Origin: CAZRCZ01 sp964598765
Lineage (GTDB): Bacteria; Sumerlaeota; Sumerlaeia; MVZB01; JAJFLK01
Direction of reading: 5' to 3'
Length of the DNA stretch: 64,000 nucleotides
NCBI GenBank assembly: GCA_964598765.1
Contig: CAZRCZ010000012.1
Location: 62,001 to 126,000 of the forward strand
The position numbers and the translations under genes are program-made. This document shows positions 59,771-64,000 of this stretch, in pieces. The notes beneath the pieces were generated by a model. The model made no database searches, was not told the DNA's origin, and saw nothing but the letters and a program-made list of their open reading frames with translations. Positions within the stretch are counted from its first letter, which is position 1. Each line of letters opens with the position of its first letter.

Positions 59771-62245
59771 ATGACGAATCTTCTCCGATGGCTTTCGATT
59801 GCACCCTTTCTTTCGTTGGGCGTTTTGGCGAGCGCGGCGGGACCCGCCGATTCCGCTCCTCCGGCCAAGCCCGCCCTGCCGCCGATCTCCGCGATTAAAG
59901 CCGAACCCGCCAACCTCACGTTGGAGGATGGGCGCGACGCGCGGCGCGTTTTGGTCTGGGGACAAACCTCGGCGGGAGATTGGATTGATCTGACCGGAGA
60001 GGCGTCCTTCAAAACCGAATCTCCCAACGTGGAAGTCGGGAGCGATCAATACATTCAACCCCGGAACAACGGCGAAGGCTCGGTGGAGATTTCGGCTGGG
60101 GGGCAAAAGACCCATCTTCCCGTCGCGGTCCGCAAGGCGACCGCGCCGCCGATTCAGTTCGTCCGCGAGGTCATGCCGGTCCTGAGCAAGGTCGGATGCA
60201 ACGCGGGGACCTGCCACGGTTCGGCCAAGGGAAAGAACGGTTTCAAGCTTTCTCTGCGCGGTTACGATTCGGAATTCGATTACAACGCTTTGGTGAACGA
60301 CATTTCGGGGCGGCGGTTCAATCGCGTTGTCGCCGATCAGAGCCTGATGTTGCTCAAGCCGACGGCGGAAGTTCCGCACGAGGGAGGTCAAGCGCTCAAA
60401 CCCGGCTCCCGCTATTATCACATTTTGAAGCAATGGATCATGGAAGGGTTGCAAAGCGAGCTTCCCTCGGCCAGAGCGGACAAGGTTGAATGTCTTCCGA
60501 AGGAAATCCAAATTCCCCTTCCCGGCATGACTCAGCAAGTCATCGTTTTGGCCCATTATCCCGATGGTAGCATTCGGGACGTGACGCGCGAGGCGGTCGT
60601 GACCAGTAGCAACACCGAGGTCGCGTCGGTCGGCGAGGGGGGCGTGCTCAGCGCAATTCGACGGGGTGAGGGAGCCGTTCTCATTCGCTATGAAGGGAAT
60701 TACGCCACCGCGCCGATGACGGTCATGGGGGATCGAAGCGGATATCAATGGGCCGCGCCCGCCGAGGTCAATTACATTGACAAACTGGTGGACTCCAAAC
60801 TTCGCAAGATGAAAATCCTTCCAGCCGAGTTGTCTTCCGACGCCGATTTCGTGCGGCGCGTTTGGCTCGACCTGACCGGTCTTCCGCCGACTCCCGAACG
60901 CGCCAAGGCATTTCTGGCCGATGCTTCCCCCAGCGCGGCCAAGCGCGAAAAGTTGATTGATGAGTTGCTCGGAAGCAAGGATTACATCGAGTTCTGGACG
61001 AACAAATGGGCAGACTTGCTTCAATGCAACAGCGCGAACCTCGGTGAAAAAGGAGTCTGGATCTTCCGAAATTGGATTCGGGATTCCATCGCGAAGAATA
61101 AGCCCTACGACCAATTCGTCCGCGATCTTCTTCTGGCGGAAGGTAGCGCCTACAAGAATCCGGCGGCGAACTATTACCGCGTCCTTCGCGAAACCCCCAA
61201 GATGACCGAGGACGTGAGCCAGACGTTCCTTGGCGTCCGATTCACCTGCGCCAAATGCCACGATCATCCTTTCGAGCGGTGGACGCAGAATCAGTATTAT
61301 CAGTTTTCGGCTTACTTCGCGCGCGTGGGAGTCAAGTCCGGCCAGCTTCCGGGCGAGGAAGTTGTCTTCCGCAAATACGACGAGAATGATTTGGAAGTCA
61401 AACATCCCAAAACCAACATGGAGGTGGCGCCGAAGGTTCCGTTCGGTCAGACCGAGGACGTTTCCAAGGCGGCGGATCGCCGTCCGGCGTTTGTCGAATG
61501 GCTTGCCTCCAAGGATAATCCGATGTTCGCCCGCGCGATCAGCAACCGCGTCTGGAGTTATTTCTTCGGTCGCGGGATCATTGATCCGGTGGACGACATC
61601 CGATCCAGCAACCCGGCGAGCAATCCCGAATTGTTGGACGCTTTGACCGATGATTTCGTCAAAGGGGGCTTCGACCTCCGCAAACTGATGCGAGCGATTT
61701 GTTTGTCCCGAACCTATCAATCCTCCCTCGTGACCAACAAGTGGAACGAGGACGACAAGATCAACTTCTCGCATGCTCTTCCGCGCCGGCTTTCCGCCGA
61801 GCAATTGATGGACGCGATTGCGGCCGTGACCGAAACCCATCCCAAACTGGCGGGCGTCCCGCAGGGAATGCGCGCCGCCGAGATCGCCGACGGCCCCGTC
61901 GCGGGGGATGATTTCCTTTCGCTCTTTGGCCGTCCGTCGCGCCGATCCTCCTGCGAGTGCGAGCGAACCGCCAATCTCACCCTTTCCCATGCGATGAACC
62001 TCATCAACGGCGACACGGTCGGCGCGGCGCTTAATCAACCCGACAACCGGATCGCCAAATTGGTCAAGAGTGAGGCGGACGACAAAAAACTCGTCGAGGA
62101 AATTTATTTCGCGGTTTTGAACCGCCCGCCGACCGAGAAGGAGATCACTTCGGTCAATCTCGCCCAAGCCCCCACGCGCTTGGAAGGGGCGCAGGACTTG
62201 GCGTGGGCACTAATGAACAGTCCCGCGTTTTTGTTTAACCATTAG
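59771..62245 (+). CDS. DUF1549/DUF1553 exported protein with CX4CH motif and Ig-like domains
   Basis: The 824-residue protein has a signal peptide (MTNLLRWLSIAPFLSLGVLA). An Ig-like domain (about 30-120) leads to VGCNAGTCHGSAKGKNGF with Cys143, Cys148 and His149: a CX4CH site usual in these proteins, possibly haem-binding. A second Big_2-like Ig domain (VLAHYPDGSIRDVTREA, about 255-320) precedes DUF1549 (FVRRVWLDLTGLPPT) and DUF1553 (ISNRVWSYFFGRGIIDPVDD). It differs from the copy at 16915 in having Ig domains and CX4CH in place of the small PSCyt1 domain with CX2CH. A DUF1501 gene follows 23 nt later. The ATG at 59771 is chosen at the signal peptide. Confidence 0.92.
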   Translation: MTNLLRWLSIAPFLSLGVLASAAGPADSAPPAKPALPPISAIKAEPANLTLEDGRDARRVLVWGQTSAGDWIDLTGEASFKTESPNVEVGSDQYIQPRNNGEGSVEISAGGQKTHLPVAVRKATAPPIQFVREVMPVLSKVGCNAGTCHGSAKGKNGFKLSLRGYDSEFDYNALVNDISGRRFNRVVADQSLMLLKPTAEVPHEGGQALKPGSRYYHILKQWIMEGLQSELPSARADKVECLPKEIQIPLPGMTQQVIVLAHYPDGSIRDVTREAVVTSSNTEVASVGEGGVLSAIRRGEGAVLIRYEGNYATAPMTVMGDRSGYQWAAPAEVNYIDKLVDSKLRKMKILPAELSSDADFVRRVWLDLTGLPPTPERAKAFLADASPSAAKREKLIDELLGSKDYIEFWTNKWADLLQCNSANLGEKGVWIFRNWIRDSIAKNKPYDQFVRDLLLAEGSAYKNPAANYYRVLRETPKMTEDVSQTFLGVRFTCAKCHDHPFERWTQNQYYQFSAYFARVGVKSGQLPGEEVVFRKYDENDLEVKHPKTNMEVAPKVPFGQTEDVSKAADRRPAFVEWLASKDNPMFARAISNRVWSYFFGRGIIDPVDDIRSSNPASNPELLDALTDDFVKGGFDLRKLMRAICLSRTYQSSLVTNKWNEDDKINFSHALPRRLSAEQLMDAIAAVTETHPKLAGVPQGMRAAEIADGPVAGDDFLSLFGRPSRRSSCECERTANLTLSHAMNLINGDTVGAALNQPDNRIAKLVKSEADDKKLVEEIYFAVLNRPPTEKEITSVNLAQAPTRLEGAQDLAWALMNSPAFLFNH

Positions 62246-62268
62246 GAAGGCATTAAGGAGGCGTTCCC

Positions 62269-63720
62269 ATGTTATCCATCCCCGGACAATCAGGAAGCAC
62301 CTGCGATGGGTTCAGCCGTCGGGAATTCATGCGCGTCGGAGGAGCAGGGCTTTTCAGCCTGAGTCTCGCGCAAGTTCTCCAACTTCAAGCGCGCGCCGAT
62401 GCGCCGCCGGCGGAGAAGCCAGGAGCGCAAAGCGGGTGGGGGAATGCTAAATCGGTCATCCTGATTTTCCTTCAGGGAGGCCCCAGTCACATTGATATAT
62501 GGGACCCGAAACCCGAAGCGCCGTCCAACATCCGGGGATTGTTCAAACCGATTCCAACCAACGTCCCGGGCATCCAGCTCTCGGAGGTCATGCCGCTTTT
62601 GGCCAAGCAGATGGACAAAGCGACGCTCGTTCGTTCGGTCAGTTATACTCCGGCGGGACTTTTCAATCACACCGCCGCAATCTATCAAATGATGACCGGC
62701 TACACTCCCGACCGCGTTTCGCCGTCGGGACAACTGGAGCCTCCCTCGCCGAACGATTTTCCTCACGCCGGTTCTCAAATCTCGCGTCTCAAGCCGCCGG
62801 ACGTTCCGATGCTTCCCTTCGTGATGCTTCCCCGTCCGTTGCAGGAGAGCAACGTGATCGGCAAAGGGGGAACGGCGGGATTTCTTGGTCCGGCGTTCGA
62901 TCCTTATTACTTCTATCAGGACCCGAACCAAAACATTAACCTTAATGATTTGGCGATGCGGCGCGATGTCACCAAGGAACGGATGACGCGCCGAGCCACG
63001 CTCCTTCAAAACGTCGAAGCCTCGATGCCCGACATCGAAAAGGCGGTCTCCTCCTACGCCCTAGATAACTATTACAACAAGGCATTCGATCTGATTCTTT
63101 CGGGACGCGCCCGCGACGCGTTTGATCTGACCAAGGAAGACGACGCGATGCGCGACCGCTACGGACGCCACACGTTCGGTCAGGGATGCTTGCTTGCGCG
63201 GCGATTGATCGAAGCGGGAACGCGAATCGTTCAGATGAATTGGCCCGCCGTCGCCAACGGCAATCCCACGGTGGACGCATGGGACACGCACGCGGACAAT
63301 TTCGGACCGCTCCGCAATCTCCATTGCCCCAAACTCGATTCCGCGCTTTCCGCGCTTCTTGAGGACATGGACCAGCGCGGGCTTTTGAAGGAAACGATGG
63401 TCGTCGCTATCGGCGAGTTTGGACGTTCGCCCCGCTTGGGGGTCAGCACATCGGGCAACGGCAACGCGCCCGACGGACGCGATCATTGGCCTTATTGCTA
63501 CACGGCGTTGGTCGCCGGAGCGGGCATCAAGCGCGGCGCGCTCTATGGGAAATCAGACGCCACCGGTTCCTCGCCCGCCGAGAATCCGGTCCATCCGACG
63601 CAAATTTTGGCGACGGTTTATCACGCCTTGGGGATCAACCCCAAGACAATCGTGTTGAATCACCTCAACCAACCGCGCGAATTGGTTCAAGCCGAACCGA
63701 TCCCCGCGCTGTTCGGTTGA
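62269..63720 (+). CDS. DUF1501 exported protein
   Basis: The 483-residue protein begins with a Tat-type signal (SRREFMRVGGAGLFSLSLAQ). The DUF1501 landmarks are ILIFLQGGPSHIDIWDPKPE, GIQLSEVMPLLAKQMDKATLVRS, VDAWDTHADNFGPL and IGEFGRSPRLG, then DHWPYCYTALVAGAGIKRGA. It is the partner of the DUF1549 protein before it (AAGGAGG near the start) and a diverged paralogue of 19477-20808. The function of the pair is unknown; exported redox or polysaccharide-related roles are proposed for the families. Confidence 0.93.
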   Translation: MLSIPGQSGSTCDGFSRREFMRVGGAGLFSLSLAQVLQLQARADAPPAEKPGAQSGWGNAKSVILIFLQGGPSHIDIWDPKPEAPSNIRGLFKPIPTNVPGIQLSEVMPLLAKQMDKATLVRSVSYTPAGLFNHTAAIYQMMTGYTPDRVSPSGQLEPPSPNDFPHAGSQISRLKPPDVPMLPFVMLPRPLQESNVIGKGGTAGFLGPAFDPYYFYQDPNQNINLNDLAMRRDVTKERMTRRATLLQNVEASMPDIEKAVSSYALDNYYNKAFDLILSGRARDAFDLTKEDDAMRDRYGRHTFGQGCLLARRLIEAGTRIVQMNWPAVANGNPTVDAWDTHADNFGPLRNLHCPKLDSALSALLEDMDQRGLLKETMVVAIGEFGRSPRLGVSTSGNGNAPDGRDHWPYCYTALVAGAGIKRGALYGKSDATGSSPAENPVHPTQILATVYHALGINPKTIVLNHLNQPRELVQAEPIPALFG

Positions 63721-63740
63721 TTCAAACAGGAATGAACTGG

Positions 63741-64000
63741 ATGAGCAGGATGAAATCATGGGGACGGTATTCTCTGTGCCTCTGCGCCTCTGTGCTTATA
63801 TTCTCCTCCGCCTATGCCCAACCCGCTCCCAAGATCGGTGCCGTTTATCCGCAGGGAGGCCAACGCGGAACCACCGCCACGGTCACTTTCTACGGCGAAA
63901 GTCTGGATACCGGCACGGGTCTGATCTTTAGCGGCGATCCGGGGTTGACGGCCACCGTCACGCCTCAAAGCGGGCCGCTTCTCGATTTGGTTTTCAGCGC
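63741..64000 (+). CDS. Exported PPC/Ig-like protein (3' partial)
   Basis: The frame is open to the right edge. From ATG 63741 (or 63732) it encodes a signal peptide (YSLCLCASVLIFSSAYAQ) and the start of an Ig/PPC-like exported domain (APKIGAVYPQGGQRGTTATV, TFYGESLDTG). Proteins of this type regularly follow DUF1549/DUF1501 genes in planctomycete-like genomes. The signal-peptide core is encoded by a CTCTGTGCCTCTGCGCCTCT repeat (63772-63794), a member of the dispersed family seen at 13613 and 45297. Confidence 0.75.
   Translation, partial: MSRMKSWGRYSLCLCASVLIFSSAYAQPAPKIGAVYPQGGQRGTTATVTFYGESLDTGTGLIFSGDPGLTATVTPQSGPLLDLVFS

Noticed and set aside
59552..62167. A minus-strand open frame of 871 codons
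   Set aside because: It is fully antisense to the DUF1549 gene, shows no family motifs, and is rich in Arg/Gly/Asp as expected from reading G+C-rich coding DNA backwards.

Overview
The window looks like chromosome from a G+C-rich, free-living bacterium of the Planctomycetes/PVC sphere or a neighbouring lineage. The evidence is indirect: two adjacent pairs of DUF1549/DUF1553 (planctomycete cytochrome-type) and DUF1501 genes, a Tat-exported Gfo/Idh/MocA oxidoreductase, a TMTC-like TPR glycosyltransferase, and many families of intergenic palindromic repeats that I associate with planctomycete-like genomes. There is no rRNA, CRISPR array or insertion sequence. One tRNA with a CAU anticodon is present. 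Phylum assignment is inference only.

Layout. 0-3.1 kb: end of a large PilX-like surface protein with hexapeptide repeats, then peptide deformylase. 3.1-16.2 kb: bifunctional (p)ppGpp synthetase/hydrolase behind a six-hairpin repeat, a secreted oxidoreductase, pgk, a YefM/YoeB locus with a nonsense-mutated toxin, a serine hydrolase coupled to an NHL protein, an FtsX-type permease, a TPR glycosyltransferase and an R-specific enoyl-CoA hydratase. 16.9-20.8 kb: first DUF1549/DUF1501 pair. 20.8-26.7 kb: accessory stretch with an addiction-module remnant, a GmrSD-like DUF262 protein, two small toxin-antitoxin pairs and transketolase. 26.8-39.5 kb: a SurA-like isomerase, queE, a membrane glycosyltransferase-like protein, then fatty-acid genes (acyl-CoA ligase, a three-domain MFE-2-like protein, an SCPx-like thiolase) mixed with an aldose epimerase, moeA and a DUF1326 protein. 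39.5-44.1 kb: decayed accessory region (frameshifted BrnT-like toxin with intact antitoxin, broken HsdR-N nuclease, duplicated thiolase tail), a second thiolase, thpR and a Phd/PIN pair. 44.3-47.5 kb: two membrane proteins and the tRNA. 47.8-54.7 kb: gyrB, a restriction-modification pair, gyrA. 54.8-64 kb: an AsmA-like protein, a retropepsin-like protease, a decayed sugar-isomerase fragment, the second DUF1549/DUF1501 pair and the start of a secreted protein.

Two themes stand out. First, the fatty-acid genes resemble the peroxisomal beta-oxidation set of eukaryotes: an SDR-hydratase-SCP2 fusion in the order of human MFE-2, an SCPx-type thiolase lacking its SCP2 tail, a stand-alone hydratase-2, an acyl-CoA ligase and a classical thiolase, spread over 27 kb. 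No acyl-CoA dehydrogenase or oxidase is in view. Second, the genome carries at least nine families of short structured repeats. Some are used as gene starts, as coding sequence or as possible terminators, and some stems vary in a pair-preserving way. Toxins and nucleases in the accessory parts are repeatedly broken while the antitoxins stay intact.
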